From Delphinapterus leucas (taxonomy: Eukaryota > Chordata > Mammalia > Artiodactyla > Monodontidae), in contig NW_022098001.1 in the NCBI RefSeq assembly GCF_002288925.2, positions 11,002,495 through 11,066,494 of the forward strand: a DNA stretch of 64,000 nucleotides, in the 5' to 3' direction. Of the stretch, positions 46,021 to 59,450 are shown one piece after another; positions within the stretch are counted from its first letter, which is position 1, and each line of letters opens with the position of its first letter. Under the pieces are notes generated by a model. It was not told where the DNA came from. It ran no database searches and worked only from the letters and a program-made list of their open reading frames with translations. The translations under genes and the position numbers were made by a program.

Positions 46021-48249
46021 CTCAGAAGGACACCGCGCTGTCCAAGTGGGGCAGAGCTGACATGATGTTACCACACATTGACTTCACTGCCCCTCGTTTG
46101 GGAGAGCGGGAAGCCCTGGTCTGCCTCTCCTGGGCATCCATCCCTGGGAGCGGGTCGCACAGGTCTGCGGTCATGGGCCTCTGGGGCCCCAACCATCCCG
46201 CCTCTCCGGCCTGAATCCGCCTTCTTCTCCCGGAATGATTCTAGGAGTGCGGGGCGAATCTCCTCCACCCATATCCGCCCCCCCACCCGCCAGGATCATT
46301 TTACAGTTCAAAAAAAATAAGTGACACTGTGTTCCCCGAATCAGAGAACTCGTTAAGGGCCGCCAAATGTCACCTCTGTGCGGATGCTCTGAGCGTGTGC
46401 GTGTGTGTGAGTCCCCAGTGTGTCAGCACAGCTCTTCCATTGCGGCGAGAGGATCGCTGGTGCTCTCAGCTTGCGATTGCCAGACTCCTTTTTCACCGGC
46501 CCTTTGGGGAAACGTCGAGAGCCTCAACAACGTGCGTGTACGCTGGAAATACACGTTTAACAGAATCAAAGAGGATTAGAGCTGCCCATTTATTTGGGGC
46601 TTGGTTTAAGATCAGAAAAAAAGCCCTTCCTCTAGCCGTATTTCTGTTCTTTCTAGTGGGTGCAAGTGATCTTGATATGGTCGATTCCAAGCTTCCTTCT
46701 GTTTTCATATGGGTGTTGCTTTGTTCTTGTTCTTGAACAAATCAATGGTTCTTTTTATTTTACAACAATATAATTATAAAATATTTGTTGCTGTTGTTCT
46801 ACATCAGGGATTTTACCAATAATCAAAGGCCTAGAAGCCTTTTATGCTTGAAAAGTGTTTCGAATGTTAGTTTCTGAAATGTTAAAATTTTGTTTTCAAA
46901 ACCAACACGGAAGATAATTTACTTATATAAAGACAAAACAAGCATGTTCACGTTATTAGTATTCAACAAAGGAGACAGTATCACTCTGAGTCTGTTTTAC
47001 CACAAAACATACTAAAATAGGAAAAATGGGGGCACAGAGCCTATTGGATTCCATTTCTCCTTGCTTCCACCCACAGGAGTTACAAAGACAAGAATTGCTT
47101 TTTATGGGAAGTTCTTTGAGCATATCTGTTACACTATGCTTATGCTAGCATATGTTATAAAGCATATTATAATATGCTTATGCTAGAAGCACTCCCAATA
47201 AAAGTTTAAGAATGATATTTTGTCTTTTGGTAAAGGAATCAAAGAGTAAATGTGACCTACCATGGCATCATCCAAAACAGAAAACATTGTTTGCAGAGTG
47301 GAAACTCCTGCAGTCATTAGTTTTCTTTAATGTTTCCTGGAATTCAAGATCATCTTGGCTCTCTGACACCAAACACAGCTTATCATGTGACATAAATGTG
47401 AGAATTTAACTTTATGTTTGCAAGGCTTAACTTGCCTTTGACAATATAGAATTGTACAGGTTAGAAAGGGTGTATCCAGGATATGCTAATTGAAACTACC
47501 CAGCTGACACCCAAGCATAGCTAGTTTGAGGTAAGACTATATCAGCTTTTCCCATTATTATGCAAACTTAGACTATCTTATAAGATTGTGGTATTTTATC
47601 CTTTCAGCGACTGCATTTGTTTTTAAGCAAAAGTAAAAATTGATTTTTAAAAATTCATTCAGCAAACATTTTATGGAGTGCCTCTAGTGCTGGGCAGGCC
47701 AGTAGAAATAAAATGGAATCTAATTTTTCTTTTATTTTTGGACACTAACTGAATACAGATGGCTGAAAATGGGAGTGGCTCCAGGAAAACAAAATGAGAG
47801 ATGAAAGTTTAGGGCTCGAAACTAACCTTGATTGCTGGATAGCCAGGATTTAATAAGTTTTATCACTACTGAAATGTTTGAACAGTGTCTGTTCACTGAT
47901 AGCCCAGCTTTCTGTGTCTTTCCAAGAGACAACCATGAGATCTGATAAATTAACCTTACTCACAGAAAAAGACCAACTTCCCTGAAACACATTCAGGTGA
48001 CAGATGAATATTTAACAGTGCCCGCTTAGAATCAGTGTCGTCTAAGGCAAAGATGTGAGTGCTTCTAGAGGAAGAAATCCCAAAACAAGTAGGAAGTAGA
48101 AGTTCAGTGGGGAAAATGTTTTAGGGAATCAGGGAAGTGAGGCCTTTGCGCCATCTGCATCTCTTAGGAGTCTACCCATACAAGTATAGATGCAATAAAG
48201 TTCTACAAAGGTATTTTCTTTATGTTTCATCCACAAGTTTTCAGTATAA

Positions 48250-48840
48250 AAAATAATGTTTCTAAGATGGTTACTGAGCTCCGTGCTTTGTACAAATCAC
48301 TGTGGGATATTCAACATAGTCTTTAGACTCAACCCCTTCCTTCCTTCCTAATGTTATTAGGTGCTTGGGGAAACGAGCTATGCGGGTAACTGTGAAACAA
48401 GGCAGTATGTTTTAAGTGTCGTGTGAGGAATATAAAGTCCTTTGGGAATTCAGAGCAAGGTGGGTTTTAGCAGGGGCCATCAAGGATGTTTTGTGGAGAG
48501 GTAGTATTTGAGCTGGACACCTAAAGACAGAGTTTCATTGATGGGAGTCACAGGTGGAAAGCATTCCAAGAAAGGGAAAAGTCTGGAGACCGAGGAGCAG
48601 CCCACGCTGTCTGAGCAGGTGCCCTTCTAAACATTTTTGTACCTAGAGTAGAAGTCAGTGGCCATTCTGGTTGCAGTGGAAAACTGATACTGACTGGAAG
48701 GTGGAAATACAATTTCGGGTCTTAGATATTGTCATGGATTGCCGTGAAGGACAACAGGTAAAGAAGTTTGGACTATATCTGGTAGACAGTGGAGAGCCAT
48801 TGAAGGTTTTTCAAAGAGGGAGTAAAAGGATCAAAGCAAA
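48250..48840 (+). repeat. Ancient mammal-wide repeat
   Basis: aagatggttactgagctccg, ttgagctggacacctaaaga c, gaaagcattccaagaaaggg and agtggagagccattgaaggt ttt follow the same old family as 1500-2480 and 15930-16740. Confidence 0.5.
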
Positions 48841-48862
48841 TTAAAGACATTTAAATTAGGGT

Positions 48863-49098
48863 CAGGTACTTCCGTGGTGGCTCGGTGGTTAAGAATCCAC
48901 CTGCCAGTGAAGGGGACATGGGTTTGAGCCCTGGTCCTGGAAGATCCCACATGCCACGGAGCAACTGAGCCCGTGCGCCACAACTACTGGAGCCCACGCA
49001 CCTAGAGCCCGTGCTCCGCCCCCACTCGCCACAACTAGAGAAAGCCCACGTGCAGCAATGAAGACCCAATGCAGCCAAAAGAAAAAAAACGGACACAC
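48863..49098 (+). mobile_element. Cetacean SINE with internal deletion
   Basis: caggtacttccgtggtggct at the head and gcagccaaaagaaaaaaaac at the tail. The middle joins ctagagcccgtgctccgc directly to ccccactcgccacaac, so about 45-50 bp found in other long copies are missing. A 10-bp duplication aaattagggt is at 48853-48862 and 49099-49108. Confidence 0.9.
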
Positions 49099-49114
49099 AA
49101 ATTAGGGTTAGCAG

Positions 49115-49330
49115 GATGCAGAGGCCTCTGGCTAGCTATGGACCGAATCCAGCCCGTAGACGTATCTTGTGTGAAACTGCAGAGAGGTTTAGAAAATGCT
49201 TAATACGTTGCCAGTGTTTAAAAATGAGTAGATTATATATAAGGTTTCAAGTTTCCATGAACTGTTTAAATATTAGAAGTGCTAGCAACTTGGCCCTCTT
49301 TCGCACGTGATAACTGTGAGGGGGAGTTCA
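49115..49330. repeat. Probable old hAT-Charlie fragment
   Basis: tagctatggaccgaatccag cccgtagacgtatc resembles the terminal text of a Charlie-group element ('ggcccgcgggccgaatccgg cccgc'). Weakly supported. Confidence 0.4.
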
Positions 49331-49864
49331 CTGTTTAGAACAACTGTGCTCCCCACTTAGGCCCCTCTCTTTGCTCTCATCTCTTTTACCTACTCGCCTT
49401 GTAGGCACTTAATTTGCAACCAGCGTTAGAGGCTGTTGTCTAGTTTCCGCTGTCAACTAGCGGAGTTCACATGGGCGTCACACTGGGCTTCAGTTTTCCT
49501 TACTGGTAAAATTAGGCTTAGAATAGAAGATCCCCAGACTCTTTCATGCTATCTGGTTGAATAAATAAGTGCCAATCCGGCAAGGCTGTAGAGGGAATGG
49601 ACAGGAAAGGATGAACGTGGGAATATTGTGAAAGAGGGGTTTTGTGGCTGTTTCTTTAAGTTTATCCATGTTGCTAAATATCTAAATTCACAAAGACACT
49701 GTCAGAAAGGTTTATTCTGCATAGGGTGAAATGAAAAATTTAGATTTTTTTAATGTCCTTTATTTGAACTTTTGATGTTCAATGGCTTGAATTTTTAAAG
49801 TCAACATATTTAGAGGAAAATTGATACAACTTGGCAGGGAAGAGGCGAATCGAAGAGACATTTG

Positions 49865-50030
49865 TTACGCATTTACTATGTGACACTTTATAGCTATTAT
49901 CTCATTGGAGCCCCGAACAACCTCGTAAGGTACATATTATCCTCACTGTTCATGTAAGGAAACTTGTGTTAAATAACTTGCCCCCAGATCTTACAGCAAG
50001 TAGATTTAACTGCAAAGCTATTTTTATTCC
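49865..50030 (-). repeat. MIR SINE, reverse
   Basis: catttactatgtgacacttt, cctcgtaaggtacatattat and aaataacttgcccccagatc are in reverse-MIR order. Confidence 0.65.
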
Positions 50031-51329
50031 ATGCCTGAAGGCCATTGCTTAGAAACTAAGGCTTGAAAAGAACGTGGTAGGAGAAAATGAACATGGCTTG
50101 TCTCACTGTACTAAAGAAAAATCACATTGAGTTTTATGTTGCCCTTTTATTGATTTTGCTTTGCTACCGTTTATCTCCTTTCTGCTGGTCGCTGCATCTG
50201 ATTGCCTCTTAGAGAAAGAAAAGTGCCAAAACTTACAAATAACCAAAGGGCCAGGTAGAGGTTGCTGGTCCTTTCCATTTCCTTCCCAAGAAAAATCCCT
50301 TTTTTGTTTTGTTTATACTTACTGACCTTTCTTTCTTTTTCTCTTTTTTTTTTTCTTTTGCCATCCTTATGTATCCAACATGGCATTTTCCCTTTACTAC
50401 ATTTTCTTCGAGATATATGTATAAGGCAGCAAAAAGAAGGAAGGAAGAAAATGATTACCTCAAAGCAACTGTATCAAAGCTTTTTTAACCATTATCATCA
50501 TCATCATCCCGTGGTCCTTATTAGAGGAACAGACTCTTAATGCTGTTGTGAATTTGTCACACCACGTGTTTGCCTTTAAATCTACCTGATATCCTCTTTA
50601 CGGCTTGATTTATATTAACCAGCTATAATATTTGCATTAATGCAATCAGCTAAGTTCAGGCTGTGGGAAACTTCAGTTTACAGGTTTCTGTGGCTCGGTT
50701 TCTTCAAAAATCATTTTTACAAGGGAAAAAAAAAAAAGGAGAGCAAGGATAGAGGGAGAACCTGTAGATTAAAATACACCTAAAAGACCTATTAGGAAAA
50801 AAGACAGCCTTCGTTCACAGTGTTTAGGGATGCACACTTGGGTCATAAAACTATAGAGAAAAGCAAGGAAGTGATTGCCATGGAGTCAGGCCAGTGTTTC
50901 CTTGGGGAAAGGAGAGGATGGGATGGGATGAGGCAAAGGGAGGTCTTTGGGTGGGCGCCCAATTTCTGTTTCTTGATCTGGTTGCTGTTATGAGGGTATT
51001 GGCCTTATAATAATTCATTTTAGTAAATTGTTCATCTATATCATTTTCTTTACAGTTGCCTGTATCTATTATATTCTACAATTTTAAGATGTTAAAAAAT
51101 ATTAGGATTGCTATGACTGTTCAACTTGCATGTTTTACCCAGATGGTGTGGGAAGTGGTATGCCATATTCATTTTGTTTCCTTAGGAGAATTTTTTAAAC
51201 AATTTCTTTTTAAAATGTTGGTGATTGTTCAAAGTGGCATTTGAGAGTTTACCATGGAAAGGATGACATTCCCCTAAGCTATCCTTTTTGTTCAAGGATA
51301 GTGTGGTCTAAAAAGCTCAGCTTCTTTGC

Positions 51330-51500
51330 TAGGTGCGTTGGCAATTTTCTTAATTTCTCCAAATCTTGGCTTTCTCTATTGAAATGGTAATAACACTACA
51401 TACCTTATAAAGTTGATGTAGGAATAAAATAAGATAATGTATATCAAATAGTTCCAGACACATAGAAAGCACTCAGTAAACACTAGCTATTATTAGAAGT
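51330..51500 (+). repeat. MIR SINE
   Basis: aatttctccaaatcttggct, aaatggtaataacactacat acc, aaataagataatgtatatc and gaaagcactcagtaaacact. Confidence 0.7.
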
Positions 51501-54500
51501 ATTACAGTCAACCTATATTATAGAAAATGTCATAAAATACATATTTTTAATAATTAATAATTATTGTACTTAACTCATTATAAGTGGAAATAAGAGAAAT
51601 CATGTCAGTTATGTGATGTAATTCTGTTTTCTTTAATCTAAAACCACTGATTTCTCTACATCCACTGCCTTCCTCACTCCCTTTGATGTTTGCCTCCCCT
51701 TCACTCTCCAAACATATTCACATTACAGAACACTTCCTGATTGCAGTAATTTCCTAATTGGAACACTTGTTATCTTGAAGTACTAAGGTGAAGATTCCTC
51801 CCATGTCTGATGCCACTTTCCAGAATTCAGGGTTGGGGTGGATGGGTGTGTAGCCCTGGGAACAGCTGACAGGTTTTGGTGGCAGTAGTGTGATGACGTC
51901 TTCAGACATTGACTATAGTTTAACCACCCAGCAGGACCAGCACCCCAGCTTGGGAAGGCTCATGCCGTGTTAGCGTTAAGACTTAAATGCTATTTATTTT
52001 AGCTTGAGTGTTTTTTGTTTTTTGTTTTCCGAAGGTCCAACATTATTCAGTTTACACCTTTTCTAACCTACCCCCACGTGTTCCGTCCAACAGAATTACA
52101 TTTTACATAAAGTCAGAGCTCTTGGCCGGTCTGTCCTGGTCCACCAGAGTGTCCTAATTGCCTGGAGGCTGGCAGATAACACTCCACTTCCCCTCCACAT
52201 AATTCTCAGCATGTACCTACCTGTACATTTGCTTCACCTTGTCACTTGCCTGGTCCTTGGTCACTCCCAGCACGGTCTCCTGTCATCTTTGGCACCCATC
52301 GGGAGACATGGAGTAAATACAGGCTCGTGTAAACACAGGCTAGTAGATGTTTAGTCATGAGCTCCACACCACCAAATATTGCGTTTGTCCTGGCGTGACT
52401 CCTTCAGAGACCCACCCTGGCCATGGCAGGTCGTCTTAAGGCCTGCCAACAGCCCCACCTCTTGTTTCCTAAGCCACCCCCTCACCTTCTCGGCACCTCT
52501 CAAATTTTCTCCTTTCAGTAATTTGGACCCCTGGCCTGACTTCTTTAGCTTGCAACGGGAGTCCATCTCTCTTCTGGCTTTTGAACTTGGCTTCCCTACC
52601 AAGAATGCTTTGTAAGTTAAGAGGCTTTGAGTCACAGGAAACCTAACATTAACTGGCTTAAGTAATAGAGGAAATTAATCAGTCTGAATGACGTGGAAGG
52701 CCGGAAGAACTCTGGGTCCACACCAGCCATGTCAGCATTGCTGGTATGTCATTCAAGCTTGAGGAGAATCCCGTGAATTCTGGGGGGTCTTTATTTCTTC
52801 TTCAGCCTTTGGACTTGCAGGGCTCTGGTTGTTCTGGGGCTGTTTGGGAGACAGCAGCACTATGTTCCCTCTTGTCACAGCCCACGTTAATCTTGATCAG
52901 CTAATTGACAATGAGGGCCCAGAATGCAACCAACATTCCACTCAATAAAAATCACAAGCAGAGGGTCCTTCTCAACAGAACAGGGTTGGGTAGTGATATC
53001 AAACAAATCGGAAAACATGGACTGTGTCCTCAAACTGTAGCCATACATATGCGTGTGATATACATAAATTATATCACGTGTACATTATACAATGTACAAT
53101 GTGTATGTGTGAAAGTGAGATAGAGAGACTGCTTTTGAAATACTTGAAAAACAACATTTGAAGGGCTGGTGTGAAGCTACCCTTGCTTATATAATCTGAT
53201 GGATTGCTTCCATTGTGCTTCCAGGACTAACATAGTACAGTTATGTAATTGTAAATAAAGAGAGCCAAAGCAGAAGAGGAAATAGTGTGATGTACCTTTG
53301 GATATGGCCGCCTGAGTCACAGCAGTGGAGAAATGAGTGATTGTTTGTGAGCAAGGTACGAGCAGACCTCATGTTACAAGCAGCTGCCACAGCCATAAAA
53401 TAGAGAATAATTCTGAGTTCCATGTACAGCATTTTATTAGTCTTTTGAACTATACTTGCAGACCCAAATCACAGTCACCATCAATGAGTCCTAGGGGTAT
53501 CATATGTGGGATTATCATAAAGTATGTTGGAACCTGCCTGCTGGACCAGTGGGATGCGAGAATTTTGCCAGGAATGGGGGAGATTATCTTGGCTATGAGG
53601 ACTGACCCTTTAGAGACAATGAAGAGTCCAAGTCACAGTGTCCCAGAGGAGAAAATTTGAACTTGATTCCTGCCTTGATGTCAGAAAGATCTGATCTGGT
53701 GGGTGGCCTGGCAGGTCAGTGAGTGGCAATGTCATGATCCCTCCCCCATATTGAGGCACAAACTCACCCAGTGGCTGGGGCCTGACATAGACAATAGAGT
53801 TCAGTCTCCAGGAGGATGGAGCTGGCAAAATACAGCCAGAGTGCAAGGCAGGCATTGCTCTCAAAACAGACATGTACTCTTGAAACCTAAGCAGATGTTG
53901 GGGAAAGAGCTGTCATTCAGTGAGGTCCCAAGTTTCCAACTTTAGGGTAGGAAGCCTCTCGCAAACCCTGGGCTGGCCCTGCAAGAGGCAGCCTGCAATC
54001 CTGCTTCTTTGGAAACAGAAGATGACAGATTTTTTAAATTATTATTATGAATATGTTCTTGAAAAATTTGAAAGTAATGGGACCTCATCTTAATCTGGAT
54101 GCAAACAATCGCATTCTTTGTGTTCAGCATGTCTGTCCTTGTTTCAAAGATTCGCCTTTCCAATGTTAAACGGGGTTGATTTGTTTTGTAATAGAACCAA
54201 GTTTAAGATTTCCTTAAGTGATATCACACCTTCCTTAACTATTGTTGCTCTCCTTTTAACCAAGTGTTAAAAGCCCCCAAAGGATGTCTTATTAAATTTT
54301 TCCCATAAATTTGCTCTGCTGCAACTTAAATTTCTCAAAAGCAAAAAAACATGGTGGCTTCTTAGTAAGCTTAGTAAGGCTTATCCTTAATGGAGTTCAG
54401 TTTTTTAAAATAATGAATGTACAGTTATGTAAGTAAATGTGTTCCCGAGTAAAAGACAAAATGTAATAGTGCTTAATTGTATGGAAAGGCAATATGTTGG

Positions 54501-54959
54501 GCTTTTCTGCCTAGGTTTTAAGGTTGATTAAAAATTGGCATGGTACAGCTTGTAGAATAGCAACGATATACTGTGGTATGTAACCCTGACCTTTTCTGTT
54601 GGCTCTAAATCACCAGATTTGGATCCAGTGTCATGAGAGTTTCTCAGGATAGAAAGGCAATAACCGTATAACATACAAAAACCAAGATAACAAATTAAAA
54701 CTCTGTTCCTGACTGAAAAATTTTCTTTCTTCTTTTTCACGTATGGGATTATAGTTTTAACTTAGCTTGGGTTAGTATTGCAGACAACATAATTATCTAC
54801 AAGGGCAAAGGAGATTAGTGGTAAGAATAGTCCAACCCATTCGGTAATCTAAAAAGCATTTCATATTTCAGGTTGCCTCCAATGTTTGCTGTGATGAATA
54901 TGAATATTGTTCCTCTATGGCCCTGTTGTAATTAACTCTCCACATTTCCCCTACTTCTT

Positions 54960-55150
54960 CTCTGAGATCCCGAAGTATCTCCTAATTGGCTTTCCTATTC
55001 CCTGTCTTGCTCCCTCCTAGTCCAGCCTCCACACTGTAGCCAGGATGAGTCTTCTAAAAGTCACGGCTGGACCTAACATTCTCTGGTTTAGAGTCCTGCA
55101 TGTTGTAGCACCACCAGCAGATCCGTGGCACGAAAAGCCTCCTGCCTGCC
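54960..55150 (+). repeat. L2-like fragment
   Basis: tcctagtccagcctccacac, atgagtcttctaaaagtcac and cctgcctgcctctccagtcc resemble an L2 3' stretch. Diverged. Confidence 0.45.
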
Positions 55151-55154
55151 TCTC

Positions 55155-56320
55155 CAGTCCAGCTATATTGGAGTCGTGCAGATGTGATTAAGTTAAAGAT
55201 CTTGAGGTGGGATGATTATCCTGGATTATCTGGATGGACCCTAAATGCCGTCACATGTATCTTTTTATAAGAGGAAGACCTAGGGAGATTTCATATGGAA
55301 GAGGAAGGCAATGTGGCCACAGAGACAGAGATTAAAGTGATATAACCATAATCCAAGGATATGTCAGCAGCCACCAGAAACTGGGGGAGGCAATGAATGG
55401 ATTCTCCCTTAAAGCCTCTAGAGAGAGTGTGTCCCTGCCATTTTTTTTTCTTTAATCCTTGAAATAAAAATTTTAATGACTGAAATTAATAACTAAACAG
55501 ATTAGGTAAACAGTAAATTGGAAACAGCAAAAGAGCCTTATATCACAGTATAGGCAAACAAGTTCCAGTCTGTGCACCTGTATGCAAAATGTTATTTTAA
55601 AATAAGGCTTCTAGAAAAAAATGTAGGAAGTTTTCTCATGACCTTTTAACCCAGATATAAAGGGTACCACACATGAAGTTAAGGATCAGTAAGTTTACTC
55701 CATCAATAGAGTATATTTAAGTCCGTTTATTACTTAAAAGTTTCTATGCAAAAAGAGGCAAGACACAGAGTGAGAAAAGTTGTACAGAATGCGTATATTC
55801 AAAAAGAAATCATATTGGGGATAAAGTACTCTTACACATCAAGTACAAAAAGACTGCCACCATCAATTAAAAATTGGACAGTCTGGAAAAACATTTAATG
55901 AAACAAGAGAGCCAAGTGGTTTATAAGATTATCTGAAGGTTCAACATCATTGGTCATTATAAAAATGGAAATTTAAACCATAATGAGATGTGAGGTTCTC
56001 TAGAATAGCTAAACTTAAAAAAAATTACAATACCAAGATACCAAGTGTTGGAGGGGGAGAGAGGCACCTGGAAATGTTATTTACTTCTATATAACATTTT
56101 GGAAAAATCATTGTGAGTAATTATAAAACCCAGACATATGCATACCCTATGAGCTAGCAACTGAACTTCTTGGTATGTGGGCCCTGCCATCTTGATTTCA
56201 CCCCAGTGAAATTGATTTGGGGCTTCTGGGCTCCAGAACTGTGAGAGAATAAATTTCTGTTGTTTTAAGCCACCAGGTTTGTGCTAATTTGTTACAGCAG
56301 TCACAGGAAGCTAACATACT
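55155..56320 (+). repeat. MLT1-type LTR (ERVL-MaLR) split by an insertion
   Basis: Left part 55190-55440 (gatggaccctaaatgccgtc ... gatatgtcagcagccaccag aaactggg ... agagagtgtgtccctgcca) and right part 56180-56320 (ccctgccatcttgatttcac ... gaactgtgagagaataaatt ... gttacagcagtcacaggaag ctaacata) are two halves of one MLT1-like LTR. An L1-derived insert lies between. No retroviral coding sequence is present. Confidence 0.75.
55441..56180 (+). repeat. Old L1-derived insert inside the MLT1 LTR
   Basis: Contains old L1 distal-ORF2 text (aaggttcaacatcattggtc ... aaatttaaaccataatgaga), with cctgcca at 55434-55440 and again near 56184-56190 as a possible target duplication. A T-run at its left end does not agree with the plus-strand L1 text, so the structure may be composite. 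Confidence 0.5.
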
Positions 56321-57407
56321 CTCCAACCTAGGCAAATTTGTACTTTGTCCCTTCTGTTCCCATGGGTTCTACAGGACATACCTCTATTATAGATGTCACA
56401 GGTGGTAGTCTGTTATTGGTCGCTTTTTCTACCTCTTCTGAGCTTATCGAGGATACTTTGCATCCTTAGTTCCTGAAATAGGACCTAATATTTAGCAGTT
56501 ACTAAATAAATACCAAATGGGTGCATGACTGAGTGAAGAGCTTCTGGTGTGGGCTTCGAGTTGTCTGTCTCCCATATCTACCATCTTCTCTCTGATCACT
56601 TCCATTTTATGTCCTTTTCCTCCACCTTGTGTGTTTTTCCCAAGCAGTGTCTACCTGTGGTTTTAAGCTGTGCAGTGGTTTTATTTTTCTACTTAATCTC
56701 TTTCCTTGGTTCAGCCAGCTTCCTTTTTATTTCTTGCTTTTATTTCTTTCCTTGTTATCATCTCCTCTTTTAACTCTTTTTCAATGAATCCATATTCTCT
56801 TTAATTTCATTGAGTCTATAAAGCAGAATTTTTTAACTTCTTAGTTTGAAAATTTTCCAACCTATAGATAATTAAGAAGAATAATACAGTAAACACCATA
56901 TGTCCTTCACGTGGAGATTCACCAGTTAACATTGTGAAATATTTGTTTGTTCTCTCTCTCCCTCTGTTTTTCATCTTATATTGTCATGTATCATTTGAAA
57001 GTAAGTTGCACACATTATGAGTCTTCACTCCTAGAAACTTAAGGATGTATCGCCAAGATTTTGGATGTCCTCCTATCCCCTCCCAACTTTCTGGAAGTAG
57101 ATTTGTGTCTACCTGTTTACTAGGTGCAAATAAAAAACAACCCCAGCTCATTCCTAAGAGTTTCCTGTGAGATGAAGTGACCTGAATGTTCATTTCTCAG
57201 GTATATCATTTCCTTTCAGGTTCAGGCTCTTAAGATCATTCCTGCAGTGATTAGTTGACCTAAATCACTTAACCTATGGTATTTCTGGTATTCGAAACTG
57301 GATCGCTCACGTCCATGTTCAGGGATATTTTACTGCCTGGAACAGGAGGTAGCATTATTCTAGTTGTGAGTTGAATATGACTATTACAGTGTTCAAGACT
57401 AGCTCTG

Positions 57408-57621
57408 GGGCTTCCCTGGTGGCGCAGTGCTTGAGAGTCCGCCTGCCGATGCAGGGGACATGGGTTCGTGCCCCGGTCCGGGAAGATCCCGCGTGCCGCG
57501 GAGCGGCTGGGCCCGTGAGCCATGGCCGCTGAGCCTGCGCGTCCGGAGCCTGTGCTCCACAATGGGAGAGGCCACAACGGTGAGAGGTCCGCATGCCACA
57601 AAAGAAAAAAAAAAAAAAAAA
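57408..57621 (+). mobile_element. Short-form cetacean SINE with perfect duplication
   Basis: gggcttccctggtggcgcag, gagccatggccgctgagcct and a poly(A) tail of about 17. The 13-bp duplication aagactagctctg is at 57395-57407 and 57622-57634. Little divergence, so among the youngest inserts here. The frames at 57355-57822 run through it and are not genes. Confidence 0.96.
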
Positions 57622-58254
57622 AAGACTAGCTCTGAATCTATGGTTCTTTTGAACCATGTACTAGCTCCACTGGGTCTGATTCCAGATTTATGTTTTGAAG
57701 GCAGAGCCAGGAATATGGTTGAGTTCAAAGACAGAACTGGGATAGACTATGACCAATTCCACACATCCCTGTTATCATACCCCATTGCCATCTGGCCAAA
57801 CTGCCCCACCCATGGATTATAGGTCAATGACTTTATGTGAAATGTCTAAAGAACATTCTGGCACCAAAAAGTAGGAGATAAGATTGTTATTCCAAATAAA
57901 ACAAAAACATTCTTAGTACTCATTTGTACTGATATTTTGAACCTCATTCTCCATAAATTGTTTGCTGTGGCTCCCACCATCTATTTGTCAAGCCATCCTG
58001 GAAAAGCCAGAAATTGAGCTACAGTACTGACAGGAGTGAGCACGGCAAAAATTAAGGCCATCTTTCTGTGTCTCTGGTCTGTACTTCTAGCTGCATTGTT
58101 AAGGTGTGGAGCAACCTTTCCTTCTAACTATTATCTTTGCTTTATTTTATTTGCACTGAGAAAAAGAAACAGATCCTGCTAATTTTAAAACTGTGGTAAA
58201 TTGGCATTGACTAGCCAGATGGTTACCTATTGCAGTCTGCGAAGAAATGGTGAT

Positions 58255-58360
58255 TCAGACATGAGCTGGGTGCCTTGGGGCCAGAATTTGCCTGGTATCT
58301 ATCTAGCTGTGTGACTTTGCACAAGTCACTTTCCTTCTCTGGCCCTCTGTTCTCTTTCCT
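58255..58360 (+). repeat. MIR fragment
   Basis: ctagctgtgtgactttgcac aagtcactttccttctctgg, the central MIR core. Confidence 0.7.
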
Positions 58361-58851
58361 GACCACCAGCCTCCAGATCAACAGGGAGGGGAGAAAAGAG
58401 GGCGGGGGAGAGAGAAGCTCTGAGTTTCCACTAATTCTAATATGCTAGAAATCAGATAACACTCTGAATAAAGTAATGAAGTAGACTAGATGTCTTTAAT
58501 TTAAATGGCAAGTTTATAAGGGCTGCTCACTGTATGCAAATGACACTTCTGATTGCAGGTGAGGATTTTGTAGTCATTAAAGCACATTTACCGGAGCCTC
58601 TAATTGGAAACAGCATTTAGTAATGCTTGCCTCAAGTCACTCTATGTCCTTGAAGGTAATTAAACCACCTTTTTTAAGAAACATTGCAAATTTGAACCTT
58701 CCCTCCCCAACAATTAGGGGCATTAATGAGGATTTACTGAATTACTACTCTTTACAGGTATGTGTCAAATGAATTTAATGAGCATGCAATTAACCTTGAA
58801 TAATTAGGTAAATTTTCAGAAAAACGAACAATAAGATATACCAGTTTATAA

Positions 58852-59365
58852 TGTGTACTGGCGTACTTCCGAGATACTGCACGTTCAGTTCCAGACCACC
58901 GCAATAAAGCAAGTATCACAACAAAGTGAGTCACATGAATTTTTTGGTTTCCCAGTGCATGTAAAAGTTATATTTACACCTACAGTAGTCTGTTAAATGT
59001 ACAATTATATTGCATATTGCATCATGTCTAAAAAAACAAGGTATATTGATTAAAAAACACTTTATTGCTAAGAAATGCTAACCATCATCTGAGGCTTCAA
59101 TGTGTCATAATCTTTTTGCAATAGTACCGTCAAAGATCACTGATAACAGATCACCGTAACAAATACTGTGATAATGAAAAAGTTTGAAATATTGCGAGAA
59201 TTACCAAAATGTGACACAGAGACACAAAGTGAGCAAATGCTGTTGGAAAAATGACGCTGATAGACTTGCTTGATGCAGGGTTGCCACAAACCTTCAATTT
59301 GTATAAAATGCAGTATCTGCAAGGTGCAATAAAGTGAAGCACAATAAAATGAGGTATGTCCCTAT
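58852..59365. mobile_element. Tc1/mariner (Tigger-like) non-autonomous element
   Basis: ggcgtacttccgagatactg cacgttcagttccagaccac and the right end gcaataaagtgaagcacaat aaaatgaggtatgtcc form inverted termini of a known Tigger-type repeat. The interior (gaattttttggtttcccagt gca, ctttattgctaagaaatgct) agrees. No transposase remains. Confidence 0.75.
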
Positions 59366-59450
59366 TAGCAGGAAACTGTTCCTGACACCTGCTTTATACT
59401 ATATATTTCTGGTTTTTAGTATATATGAATTCACTAGATTTTAAAAGTCA

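Noticed and set aside
45405..46214. Long frames on both strands in the CpG island (164, 214 and 225 codons)
   Set aside because: GC-rich DNA has few stop codons. The 214-codon frame includes the real exon but reads through its splice donor into the intron, and the others lack any protein motif.
51056..51244. Possible internal exon after a cttttacag-like acceptor near 51054
   Set aside because: The frame is hydrophobic but does not resemble NIPAL2, has no good donor, and is AT-rich like its surroundings.
57355..57822. Several 100-131-codon ORFs on both strands
   Set aside because: They run through the short-form SINE at 57408-57621. The same translated phrases recur at the other SINE copies (8548-8838, 43688-43983, 4807-5179).
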